Counted from the stretch's first letter, positions 1 through 7,174 are shown. The stretch is 9,837 nucleotides of DNA from Candidatus Borrarchaeota archaeon (GCA_016840645.1 JAEORY010000113.1:1-9837), one strand, 5' to 3'. Program-made: numbers and translations. Notes: a model not told the origin generated them from the sequence alone.

Positions 1-538
1 CACCTTTTGGACAGAGTATTTGGCAGCTTTTACACATTTTATTGGCATTGAAGTATAGACAAATATCTTTGTCGATTACATAAGTTTTTGGCACTGCCTG
101 AGTAAAGGGTGTATACGCAGCTTTCCTTCTGCCAAGACCAACGTTAAAATCATTATCTACAGTTACCATGGGACAAACAGTAGCGCATGTGTCACAAGCG
201 TCACATTTTGTTCCATCAACAAAGCGAGGGTGCTTTAAAATAGTTATCTTAAAGTTGCCTGCGGATCCTGTGACATTTGTTACCTCAGAATATGTAAGAA
301 GTTCGATATTTGGATTCTCTAATAGATCACCAAAAAGAGGAGTGAGGTAATAAAGCGAGTCTTCCATTGTTGGATACAATTTATCAAGTTGTGTCACCCC
401 GCCTCCAACATTGGGGCGTTTTTCAACGAGGTAAGTTTTAAAACCTACTTTTGCAAGATCCAATGATGACTGGATTCCTGCAACTCCACCACCAATTACC
501 AAGACCGCATTTTTTGACTCGTTGAGACGGCTAGCCAT
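1..538 (-). CDS. HdrA-like FAD/4Fe-4S protein, 5' part only (runs off left edge)
   Basis: About 179 residues are visible and the rest lies beyond the left edge. The start is the ATG at 538, with AGGAGG 6-7 nt upstream and 15 nt after the previous stop. A Rossmann FAD motif GGGVAG (residues 16-21) comes almost at once, so the N-terminal HdrA domain is absent. It is followed by VEK (38-40), then an inserted ferredoxin module with C112-x2-C115-x2-C118-x3-C122-P, and a second, irregular Cys group near the edge (first Cys, then C-x2-C-x3-C after an 8-residue spacer). Compared with the full HdrA at 3529-5538, the two metal-ligand positions of the CSxC/CSxU motif are replaced by Asp60 and Tyr63. HdrA-family proteins carry electrons between flavin and Fe-S clusters. 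This one may be a non-bifurcating partner or a QmoA-like subunit. Family certain; exact role unknown. Confidence 0.85.
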   Translation of the reverse strand, partial: MASRLNESKNAVLVIGGGVAGIQSSLDLAKVGFKTYLVEKRPNVGGGVTQLDKLYPTMEDSLYYLTPLFGDLLENPNIELLTYSEVTNVTGSAGNFKITILKHPRFVDGTKCDACDTCATVCPMVTVDNDFNVGLGRRKAAYTPFTQAVPKTYVIDKDICLYFNANKMCKSCQILCPKG

Positions 539-553
539 ATATGAGCCTCCTAA

Positions 554-1714
554 TTAGATACCTAAAGCTTTTGCAACTAGTGTTACAAAGTCCATTACTT
601 CAATTTTTGTGAAATCCAAAGGTTTGTCCTCGCCCTTTTCACATCTAAGGCAGTTAAAATGCATCTCACACTTGGGGCATGTGTTCACTAATATTTGTGC
701 TCCTGTGTTCTGTGCATCGGTCAATCTATCTATCCTTATTGCCTTTGCGTAATCGTCACAGTTAAGCCAAGAACTGACACCACAACAGAGCGCCTTCTCT
801 TTATTCTTCGTCATTTCTTTTAAAGTAAGACCTGGGATGCTCTCCATCACTTTCCTTGGGGCATCGTAAATGCCCATATGTCTTCCTAGCCGACATGGGT
901 CATGGTAAGTTACCACTCTGTTGAAATGCCTGGGGAATTCTAATTTTCCTTCATCAATTTTCTTTGCAAGAAACTCGGAGAGATGGATAACCTCAAAATC
1001 GAAATCTGGCACGTAATTCGGATAATCTACTGCTAATGTGCGATAGCATTCTGCACAAGTAGTTACAATACGCTTCACATTAGCTTTCTTAAAGGCAGTT
1101 GTATTGTATTCAGCAAGTTTAAGGAAGGTTTCTTCATCGCCAGACCATAGAACGTCATGTCCGCAACATTTCTCATCTTGAATAATTACAGGAACTTCGC
1201 CTAATTCATTAAGGATTCTCACGGCGTCTTTTGAAATCTCGCCATACTTAGCGCCCATATCGGCAAAATAAGAGACGTTATCGAAAAATGAAAGACAGCC
1301 AACAAAGAGAGCCGTCTTACCTTCTTTGTTGATTTTTCCGTCTTCTGGACGCCAATTCATCAGTTTGTTTGGGGTAATATTAGGATTTGCCATAATCCTA
1401 GTCGCTGTTTTGAAAATCTCGTGATGTGTTTCTCTGTAGTTGAGGAATCCTTCTCTGACGGCGTTCGTACGTACTGTCCTAATAAACTCAGCGAAATTAA
1501 TAGCCATTGGGCACTCTGTTACGCACTCGTTACAAGTTAGGCAACGCCAAATGTCCTTAGATTTGATTATTTCTTCTTTACTTCCAGTTAATATTTCTTG
1601 GATTATTGCCCTAGGCGATTGCATAACATGAGCTAATGGGCACTTCGCAGAGCATTTGCCACATTGATAACAATAATCTACTATATCTTCAGCAGTCATC
1701 ATGCTTTTCTGCAA
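554..1714 (-). CDS. hdrD: HdrD-like heterodisulfide reductase subunit (HdrC-HdrB fusion)
   Basis: The 386-residue protein has the HdrD layout: an HdrC-like dicluster ferredoxin domain followed by two CCG domains. Ferredoxin ligands are C15/C18/C21/C25 and C58/C61/C64/C68. CCG domain 1 has C140, C183-C184, C220 and C223. CCG domain 2 has C274, C310-C311, C346 and C349. In HdrB/HdrD, CCG domains bind noncubane [4Fe-4S] clusters that reduce disulfides. In organisms without CoM-S-S-CoB the substrate may be another disulfide or a redox partner. The chosen start is TTG at 1714, because GAGGG lies 8 nt upstream; the ATG at 1702 is too far from it but cannot be excluded. It lies 56 nt after the FdhB-like gene and 15 nt before the second HdrA-like gene, so it is probably co-transcribed and part of the same complex. 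True substrate is not visible from sequence. Confidence 0.88.
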   Translation of the reverse strand: MQKSMMTAEDIVDYCYQCGKCSAKCPLAHVMQSPRAIIQEILTGSKEEIIKSKDIWRCLTCNECVTECPMAINFAEFIRTVRTNAVREGFLNYRETHHEIFKTATRIMANPNITPNKLMNWRPEDGKINKEGKTALFVGCLSFFDNVSYFADMGAKYGEISKDAVRILNELGEVPVIIQDEKCCGHDVLWSGDEETFLKLAEYNTTAFKKANVKRIVTTCAECYRTLAVDYPNYVPDFDFEVIHLSEFLAKKIDEGKLEFPRHFNRVVTYHDPCRLGRHMGIYDAPRKVMESIPGLTLKEMTKNKEKALCCGVSSWLNCDDYAKAIRIDRLTDAQNTGAQILVNTCPKCEMHFNCLRCEKGEDKPLDFTKIEVMDFVTLVAKALGI

Positions 1715-1770
1715 TTTAATACCCTCATAACTGATTTTGGGAATCTATCGTAAGTTTAATATCCATTTTA

Positions 1771-2973
1771 TTATTCAGCGCTACTCGCTGCTTTCATGCC
1801 TTTCAGAGACCTTGGAGGCGTTCTCTCGATATCATGACCAGGCGTGTATTTGAAGAGTTCTTTTGAACTTTCAACCAATTTCTTTGAAATGAGACATAAC
1901 GGAATGTTCTTTGGACACACTTCTGAACATTTTCCACAAGCGATGCACGTATCTCCTACATGAGATAAGCGAGTTAAATTAATCATGATAGGATCTAATT
2001 CCTTTCTTTTTCGTATAACATTACAGTCTTTACAATAGCAGATTGGACATGCGCGAATACACATCATACAGCTCGTGCATTGCTCGAAATTTGAAATTAT
2101 ATATTCAAACCGCTCTTCATTAGACATTTCGTCTAATTTGGCAAATTCGGACTCTTGTAACTCAAGCGCAGTTTGTTCTAAGGAGGCAATGTAGTTCTTG
2201 AGTTGTTGAACATTCTCATCCGAAAGTTTTTCTACCTCTATTACTTCAGTTGCCGCTTTCTCCAACACTTCCTTGCCCTGTGTAGAACGTACCTCAAAAA
2301 TCTCTACATTTCCTTCTAGAGGATGATCAATCCAGAAGGTTAAATCAGCAACATTTTCTTTTGGAACCTTCTCTGGGCATTGATTACAATAACTCCTAAC
2401 ATCAATTTCTTCGCCTAACTTGAAGATTTGAGTTGTTCCATTATTCAGTTCCAGAGTTAAGACTCCGTTATTTATTTTTTCGTTAACCACGCTTTCAGGG
2501 TCAATCTCAGCTTTTTTAAGGACTTTTTTGAGTTCTCTTGAGTCGATTCGACCAATACATTCGAGGCCAATCACGAAAAGATTATCAATTGAAACTTGAT
2601 CACGTTTTGCCAGTTCAATAAAAGCTCTAACATCACAGGGCCTGGCAATAACTCCTATTTTTTTATCGTCATCTTTTGCCCCATTGAGTTTAGTTACAAC
2701 GTATTTCGAAACAGAGTCGATGTTGGGCAAGTTATAAGCAATAAATTGAGAGAGAGAAATATCAAAAATTTCTTTGGGCTCTTCCACAAGGACTGGTTTT
2801 AGTGTAAAATGATCCTTACGTTCTGTAAATGATAAAAAGGTGTCTACTATTTGATTTTTCAACATGAAATTCATAATTGCTTGAATTGCACCGTTCCCAT
2901 ACTTTAATTCACGGGACTCAAGCTCTTCAAGACCTTCTTTAGGTCTAGCAGCGACAAATTCTCCGATTTCCAT
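1771..2973 (-). CDS. FrhB/FdhB-family iron-sulfur flavoprotein (F420 or NAD(P)H/ferredoxin oxidoreductase beta subunit)
   Basis: The 400-residue protein contains the FrhB/FdhB core, seen at residues 107-139 (GVIARPCDVRAF, then VIGLEC). Family members bind FAD and exchange electrons with F420 or a similar carrier. Cys196 and Cys199 (YCNQCP) follow. The C-terminal third is a two-cluster ferredoxin domain: C299/C302/C305/C309 with extra C312, C314 and C317, and then C343/C346/C349/C353. Residues 240-290 between the core and the ferredoxin domain are Glu/Leu-rich and probably helical. The ATG at 2973 follows a GGAG placed 13 nt upstream, which is longer than usual here. In Hdr clusters lacking hydrogenase genes, such a subunit often supplies electrons to MvhD/HdrA; that is the inferred role. 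F420 versus another donor cannot be told from these residues. Confidence 0.85.
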   Translation of the reverse strand: MEIGEFVAARPKEGLEELESRELKYGNGAIQAIMNFMLKNQIVDTFLSFTERKDHFTLKPVLVEEPKEIFDISLSQFIAYNLPNIDSVSKYVVTKLNGAKDDDKKIGVIARPCDVRAFIELAKRDQVSIDNLFVIGLECIGRIDSRELKKVLKKAEIDPESVVNEKINNGVLTLELNNGTTQIFKLGEEIDVRSYCNQCPEKVPKENVADLTFWIDHPLEGNVEIFEVRSTQGKEVLEKAATEVIEVEKLSDENVQQLKNYIASLEQTALELQESEFAKLDEMSNEERFEYIISNFEQCTSCMMCIRACPICYCKDCNVIRKRKELDPIMINLTRLSHVGDTCIACGKCSEVCPKNIPLCLISKKLVESSKELFKYTPGHDIERTPPRSLKGMKAASSAE

Positions 2974-3026
2974 TTGGATGTAGACTCTCCTGAGGGAATT
3001 GATAAAGATAGGATATAGCTGCTGCT

Positions 3027-3039
3027 CCCCTCGCAGGGG
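3027..3039 (-). other. GC-rich hairpin in the mvhD-fdhB gap
   Basis: CCCCU-GCG-AGGGG forms a perfect 5-bp stem with a 3-nt loop, unusually GC-rich for the surrounding DNA. No T-run follows it, so it does not look like a terminator. It is either part of a larger SECIS fold (weak outer pairing is possible between about 3014-3019 and 3052-3057) or a processing or stability element between cistrons. Confidence 0.5.
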
Positions 3040-3045
3040 CGTTAA

Positions 3046-3072
3046 CTCATGGCTCTAGGTTTTTCCCACGAG
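3046..3072 (-). other. Hairpin directly after the mvhD stop, A-rich loop
   Basis: The arms CUCGUGG and CCAUGAG pair along 7 bp and enclose a 13-nt loop starting GAAAAACC. The stem begins only 2 nt after the mvhD UGA stop codon. This is the strongest single candidate for the apical part of a SECIS element, since unpaired A residues on the 5' side of the apical loop are a feature of eukaryote-like SECIS elements. The assignment remains tentative. Confidence 0.45.
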
Positions 3073-3074
3073 CG

Positions 3075-3524
3075 TCATTCTTTCGCAGCAGGTCGATTTT
3101 TTAATGGGTTGGGTCCTAATTTCAAGATTTCGTTTGTCACTTCAATCGCCGTCTTCGCAAATCTTTCGCCTTCAGCAGCGGAACACCATCTCATTTGAAT
3201 ACGACTTTCATCAAGACCGATCGACGTTGCTAGTTTCTTGAGATAATCAATCTGCATCTTTGCAACCTTGTTCCCAATCTCAAAGTCACACTCGCCTTCG
3301 TATCATCCGACAACTAATACAGCATCGGCTCGTCTCAACGCTCGTATAATAAGATCCGGAGATACACGACCAGCACATGGAACACGTATCGGCTTAATTG
3401 CAGCAGGATATTGCATCCTTATAATTCCTGCCATATCAGCAGCGCCATAACCTCATTTCCAGCAAACAAACGCAACGATATTAGGTACAAATTCTTCGAC
3501 TTTTTGTTCTTGGCTCTGTGTCAT
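3075..3524 (-). CDS. mvhD: MvhD/VhuD-type [2Fe-2S] electron-transfer subunit, selenoprotein with two Sec (UGA)
   Basis: Reading through two in-frame TGA codons gives 149 residues, the normal length for MvhD. The ATG at 3524 lies 4 nt after the hdrA stop, with GGAGG 8 nt upstream inside the end of hdrA. Residues 16-30 run IVAFVCWKU then GYGAAD, and residues 69-79 run VLVVGUYEGEC; in MvhD family members both U positions are Cys (the CxWC and GCHxGxC motifs). The other conserved Cys, C21, C50 (PCAGR) and C79, are intact, and the C-terminus has the family ending AAEGERF...LGPNPL. MvhD passes electrons from hydrogenase or dehydrogenase subunits to HdrA. Frame, length and both flanks match the family, so mutation is unlikely. 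The terminal stop is also UGA. A caller blind to Sec would keep only residues 90-149. Confidence 0.94.
3303..3305 (-). other. Sec UGA codon, MvhD residue 74
   Basis: TGA in the context GGA-TGA-TAC, at the first cysteine of the family motif GCHxGxC (here GUYEGEC). The reading frame continues without other stops to the MvhD C-terminus. Confidence 0.92.
3453..3455 (-). other. Sec UGA codon, MvhD residue 24
   Basis: TGA in the context AAA-TGA-GGT, three residues after Cys21 (CWKU). It replaces the second cysteine of the N-terminal Cys pair found in MvhD proteins. The upstream reading frame begins at a well-placed ATG with a Shine-Dalgarno site. Confidence 0.92.
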
Positions 3525-3528
3525 TTGT

Positions 3529-5538
3529 CTAGCCTCCTGCTCCTTCCTTTAATGATGCCTTTTCCGAAGCGGATGGCTCAGTTACGGATTCTTCGACCAA
3601 TAATGCATCAATATATACTTCCAATTGTTCATCTCTGTAGTATCTAAGCGTTATAGCGTTTGATAGACAGACTGAACTGCACGTGCCACACCCTCTGCAC
3701 CTGATTTCGTCCACTTTCGCAATACCATTTTCCATAGTTATTGCATCATACGGACAAGTTTTAACACAGAGTGTACAGCCAGAGCATCGTTCATCGTCCA
3801 CAAGTGCCTTAATAAGTTCCATTTCGTATTTGCGTGTGATCATAGGTCCACTAGCAGCGGCAGCCGCTCCCTTTGCTGAAGTAACTGTTTCTGCTATAGA
3901 TTTTGGTCCTTGAGCCGTCCCTGCAACGTAAATACCAGGGATCTTCGTGTCTATGGGATTAAGACGAGAATGGAATTCTTGGATAAAGCCATCAGGACTC
4001 TTTTCAAGTCTCAATAGGTCAGCAATCTCATTAGTTCCTTCACCTGCAACCATGGCCACCGATAAGATTACTAGGTCTGCTTCGATTGTCTTGAGTTGGT
4101 TTGATAATGTATCTTCAACTTTCAGAAACAGATTCTTGGTTTCTGGATCTTCTGAAATTTCTGAAACGTTTCCTCGTAGATACTTTATCTTATGTTTCCT
4201 AGATCGTGTGTAGTATTCCTCGAAACCCTTTCCAGCCGCTCTTATGTCCATGTAGCAAATTGTGATATCAGCATCAGGGTAATGTTGTTTGACAAGTTTG
4301 GCATTTTTGATTCCTACCATACAGCAGTATCCCGAACAGTGTAAATTCTTTGTTCGATCCCGTGATCCGACGCATTGTAGTACTACGATCCTCTTCGGTG
4401 CTTTATCATCGGAAATCCGACGCAGATGGCCTAGGGTGGGTCCGTTTGGTGCTAAGAGCCTTTCGAACTCATTTTGAGTTATGACGTTTTCATATTCTCC
4501 GTAACCATAGATACCGTATGGTTTGAATTCATCAAAGCCAGTGGCAACTATTATCGTCCCTACACGCAATTCTGTGAACTTAGGTTTTTGATTAAAGTCT
4601 ATCGCGTCTAGTTCACATGCTTTGACACAAAGGCGACATTTTATGCAGTAATCCATATCGATTGTGACAATATTCGGAACTGCCTGAGCAAATGGTTTAT
4701 AGATCGCTTTTCTTGGCCCAAGACTACAGTCAAATTCGTTAGGAGCGTAAACAGGACAGGTATCTTGACAATTACCACAGCCATTGCATCTTATTTCATT
4801 GATGTATCTGGGTTTATGTTCAACTGTAACTACGAAATCACCGATCACGCCTAAAACGCTTTTTACTTCAGAATAACTCATGACTTCAACGTTCGGATGT
4901 CGATCAGTTTCAAGCATCACTGGACCGAGAATTCAGATAGAACAATCATCTGTAGGGTAAGTTCTATCCAACATGGCCATATGACCACCAATACTAGGGG
5001 CCTTTTCAACTAGATAAACTTGAAATCCTTCATCTCCTAGATTCACTGCTGCAGATAGGCCTCCGATTCCACCGCCAATGACTAATGCAGTAGGCTTTAC
5101 ACCGACCACCTTTCTAGGAACGTCTTCGAGTTTAGCAGCACGAGCTACACCTGCTCGCAATAGATCTTTTGCTTTCCGTAGGGCATCCTCTGGTTCTTGC
5201 ATGTGGACAGACGCAACATGCTCTCGGACGTTAACAAACTCTAAGTAACTAGGACTCAGTCCTAATTCCTTAAGCACTGCCCTGAAAACAGGTTCATGTG
5301 TTTTTGGCGTACACGATGCAACCACTATTCTGTTTAAGTTGTAAACAACGATTTTGTCCTTTATCAGATCTGCACCAGCGGTTGTACATAGAGAGAGATT
5401 GTTTACTGAGCTAACAACATTCGGCAAAGTTGCAGCATATTCGGTCAACGTTGGAACGTCAACGTACGCAGCGATTTGGAAGCCTCACTCACAAACGAAA
5501 ACTCCAATGCGAATTTCTTCTTCTTCTGAAATTCTCAT
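3529..5538 (-). CDS. hdrA: HdrA, electron-bifurcating FAD subunit, selenoprotein with two Sec (UGA)
   Basis: Reading through two in-frame TGA codons gives 669 residues, the usual HdrA length. The ATG at 5538 follows GGAGG with 5 nt spacing. The N-terminal domain has C16-E-U18-G (CxCG in relatives), C51 and C76; the position I expect to be Cys (ReqCsw) is Val108. The FAD domain has GGGIGG (155-160) and YPTDDCSI followed by U202, the CSxC motif with Sec as the second ligand. An inserted ferredoxin has C251/C254/C257/C261 and C298/C301/C304/C308. The C-terminal ferredoxin has C585/C588/C591/C595 and C614/C617/C620/C624. HdrA splits an electron pair at its FAD between ferredoxin and a disulfide. 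It sits between polyferredoxin and mvhD genes, as expected for that role. Sec-blind annotation would give two fragments, one starting at TTG 5448 and one at GTG 4920. Confidence 0.95.
4933..4935 (-). other. Sec UGA codon, HdrA residue 202
   Basis: TGA in the context ATC-TGA-ATT. Flanking residues DDCSI and ILGPVM match the HdrA DCSxCILxPxM motif, with UGA exactly at the second cysteine. Sec HdrA proteins are known in Sec-using archaea. Confidence 0.95.
5485..5487 (-). other. Sec UGA codon, HdrA residue 18
   Basis: TGA in the context GAG-TGA-GGC. Flanking residues IGVFVCE and GFQIAAYVDV match the extreme N-terminus of HdrA, where CxCGxNIA is usual, so UGA stands at the second cysteine of that motif. 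The upstream ATG has a strong Shine-Dalgarno site, and without read-through the conserved HdrA start would be lost. Confidence 0.92.
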
Positions 5539-5574
5539 CACCACCTCCAAAGTGGGAAATGTTCTTTGATTCAG

Positions 5575-6333
5575 TTACTCACGTTCGTAGAATTTAAGGG
5601 GAGATCTTAATTTCGCTACTATATCAAGCCAAAATTGTGTATATTCCCCTTCTTCATCATAAGTTACTTCACGCTGTAATTCAATAGGACATTCATTTAC
5701 GCAGACAATAGGACATTCAGTGTCAAATAAGCATTGATCTGCATCTCTCATGATCGTACATTTTGTTGGACATGCATTTACACAGGCCCCACAATAGATA
5801 CATTTTTCCTCATCAAGTGCGATTTTATCAACTCGTTCTCCGCCTTCTTTAGGATGTGGTACATAAAGTGCACCGGTAGGACAAATGTTTGCACAGGTGG
5901 AACAACCTCCAGGACAATTCTCTGGATAGAGTTTTATCTTACCCTTGAATTGCTTTCGAGCCTTCATTCCCTTTCTTCTTTCTAGGTCAACAAATTCTGC
6001 GGGTAATGGTGGAACCGCTTTGTTTTCAAAGAGTAAATTTTTAGGCTCACCATTTATCTCTAGTTTTAAGGCAAAAAAAGGACACATATATGAGCAAGTG
6101 CCACAGTAAACGCACTTATTTTCATCGATCAGTATTGCAGGTGTGTCGGTATCCCCTTTAATTGCTGCGCCAATAGGTCCTCTTTCAATTGCTGACTTTG
6201 GACAGACAAGAATACAAGTCCCGCAACCTGTACAGCGAGTTCTATCGTAATTAAGTTTTAGATCAACAGTTAGGAGTTTGAATTCTGCTGTGATCTTATC
6301 AGATTCAACAATCTTTCGGTGTAAAGGTAACAT
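5575..6333 (-). CDS. Polyferredoxin, FwdF-like
   Basis: The 252-residue protein is built from repeated [4Fe-4S] units. Four full Cys-x2-Cys-x2-Cys-x3-Cys-Pro-type clusters are seen: C34/C37/C40/C44, C74/C77/C80/C84, C140/C144/C147/C151 (first spacing three) and C178/C181/C184/C188. Five further Cys (192, 201, 207, 211, 215) may hold another centre. A basic linker (residues 118-136) separates the cluster pairs. FwdF/FmdF polyferredoxins conduct electrons into formylmethanofuran dehydrogenase; the known protein has about eight clusters, so this one is shorter. The ATG at 6333 overlaps the preceding stop by 1 nt (TAATG), implying translational coupling. The gene sits 36 nt before hdrA and is divergent to fwdDB, so it probably links the Fwd and Hdr modules. 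FwdF is the closest name; a generic polyferredoxin is possible. Confidence 0.85.
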   Translation of the reverse strand: MLPLHRKIVESDKITAEFKLLTVDLKLNYDRTRCTGCGTCILVCPKSAIERGPIGAAIKGDTDTPAILIDENKCVYCGTCSYMCPFFALKLEINGEPKNLLFENKAVPPLPAEFVDLERRKGMKARKQFKGKIKLYPENCPGGCSTCANICPTGALYVPHPKEGGERVDKIALDEEKCIYCGACVNACPTKCTIMRDADQCLFDTECPIVCVNECPIELQREVTYDEEGEYTQFWLDIVAKLRSPLKFYERE

Positions 6334-6575
6334 TAGCGAGTCACCTCTGTAGCAGGCACAATAATTTTTATCGCGTTAACAGGGCAAGCCTCAATACACA
6401 TTCCGCATCCGTCACATAACTTTGATTTCACAACTTGGGCTTTCCCTTTCTTAACAACAAAAATTAAGTTTTCGTGATCTTCATTTATTAAACATAATTG
6501 AGTCTTTGGACATGCAGTATAACAATCTCCACATCCATGACACAATCTTTCATTGATAACAATTTCGTAAGGCAT
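6333..6575 (-). CDS. Small 2x[4Fe-4S] ferredoxin, FwdG-like
   Basis: First gene of the leftward operon, 80 residues. It has two clusters, C12/C15/C18/C22-Pro and C54/C57/C60/C64-Pro, plus one extra Cys28, separated by a roughly 30-residue insert. The size and the insert fit FwdG/FmdG-type ferredoxins rather than the 55-60-residue clostridial type. I start at the ATG at 6575, since GAGG lies 7 nt upstream; the in-frame ATG at 6581 touches that site and cannot use it. It overlaps the polyferredoxin start by 1 nt. It probably forms part of the electron wire between the Fwd and HdrA modules. The role is inferred from neighbours. Confidence 0.85.
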   Translation of the reverse strand: MPYEIVINERLCHGCGDCYTACPKTQLCLINEDHENLIFVVKKGKAQVVKSKLCDGCGMCIEACPVNAIKIIVPATEVTR

Positions 6576-6655
6576 TAACATCCCTCAAGGTCATAGGAGT
6601 TTGCCGATAATCACCCAAAAGTAAGGCGATCAACAGTCCTTTAAGCAGTATTTGG

Positions 6656-6664
6656 ATATTTAAG
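6656..6664 (-). promoter_or_regulatory. Candidate TATA box (box A) of the leftward operon
   Basis: CTTAAATAT on the minus strand, about 80 nt upstream of the ferredoxin ATG. Archaeal transcription normally starts about 25 nt downstream, giving a leader of roughly 55 nt that includes the GAGGG site. Based on sequence likeness and position only. Confidence 0.35.
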
Positions 6665-7140
6665 CATTTACCTTTTATGAATTTTACACCCAGTCGCTAA
6701 ATTAGAATAGGATGAGGCTTTAAGGAGGTCACAAGGTCAACAAAAGTTGTATTTTGAAACACTAGATCATTGTATTGTGCAAAAGTGTATTGGAAAGTCT
6801 ATCTAATGTTTCTTCCTCTTATCTCCTTGATATTTTTTCACATTGTATTAGTAAGCATGTGCTCTTTTTTATATGGTGTTTTTGGCAAAAATTCTACCTT
6901 AGCTCCAAAACAATCTATTTTTATTCATGGAGAGTAATATTCAGCTTCTCATCTTGAAAATCAACTGACTCTTTTCAATATATTCTAAATGTATCATTCA
7001 AAACATTCAAATCAGAAAATTTAAATTGGAAGACTAGTGAACGTTTCGACAACTTTCAAATTGTATATGTATGAAAGATCATTACTTGAAAATTCGTTGA
7101 CTAGATCTACTATTCATCTATGTTAGTTTTCAAGATATCC

Positions 7141-7150
7141 TCTTAAATTT
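7141..7150 (+). promoter_or_regulatory. Candidate TATA box of fwdD
   Basis: TCTTAAATTT lies 25-34 nt before the fwdD ATG. If used, transcription would start almost at the start codon, giving a very short leader or a leaderless mRNA. However, GGTGA upstream of the ATG would then be wholly or partly outside the transcript, so an upstream box cannot be excluded. Confidence 0.3.
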
Positions 7151-7174
7151 CCAATAGGAAAATGGTGAAAAGAG

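Larger units (their letters stand above)
2974..3074 (-). promoter_or_regulatory. Candidate SECIS-bearing 3' UTR after the hdrA-mvhD selenoprotein pair
   Basis: This is the longest gap in the leftward operon and lies directly after the second Sec gene. Read as RNA it holds two clear hairpins. Hairpin 1 has arms 3066-3072 and 3046-3052 (CUCGUGG with CCAUGAG, 7 pairs including one G-U) closing a 13-nt loop that begins GAAAAACC, thus A-rich on its 5' side. Hairpin 2 has arms 3035-3039 and 3027-3031 (CCCCU/AGGGG) with a 3-nt GCG loop. An AUGA lies in hairpin 1's 3' arm. Archaeal selenoprotein SECIS elements usually sit in the 3' UTR, so function is inferred from position and structure. I could not match every element of the archaeal GAA/A or the eukaryote-like UGA/GA core. 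Confidence 0.45.
6576..7174. other. Gene-free divergent promoter region
   Basis: About 600 bp between the leftward Hdr operon and rightward fwdDB. It is AT-rich with no convincing ORF, tRNA or rRNA. It holds candidate TATA boxes near both ends, copies of a CTTGAAAA motif in its right half (listed separately), and an AAGGAGGTC sequence at 6722-6730 on the plus strand that is not followed by a usable start codon. The arrangement suggests that both gene sets may be controlled from this region. Confidence 0.6.

Noticed and set aside
168..350. Plus-strand ORFs inside the leftward operon
   Set aside because: They are antisense shadows of HdrA-like, HdrD-like, FdhB-like and polyferredoxin genes and show no family features or start sites.
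1715..1770. A 13-codon ORF (minus strand) in the gap between the FdhB-like and HdrD-like genes
   Set aside because: It has no Shine-Dalgarno site and no recognisable product, and is followed at once by stops; the gap also holds the GAGGG site of the next gene.
3075..5538. Interpretation of the internal TGA codons as pseudogene-making mutations or sequencing errors
   Set aside because: All four lie at conserved Cys positions, flanking sequence stays in frame and conserved, lengths are normal, and both families are known selenoproteins.
6722..6957. Strong AAGGAGGTC site with a possible small gene downstream (TTG at 6775, 60 residues)
   Set aside because: No start codon lies at usable distance from the site; the nearest TTG (6747) opens only about 19 codons, and the 60-residue frame is a low-complexity Phe/Ser product of AT-rich DNA with no ribosome site.
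6576..7174. tRNA, tRNA-Sec or other structured RNA in the long divergent region
   Set aside because: I found no cloverleaf arms, T-loop GGTTCGA-type sequence or GC-rich stem in either strand.
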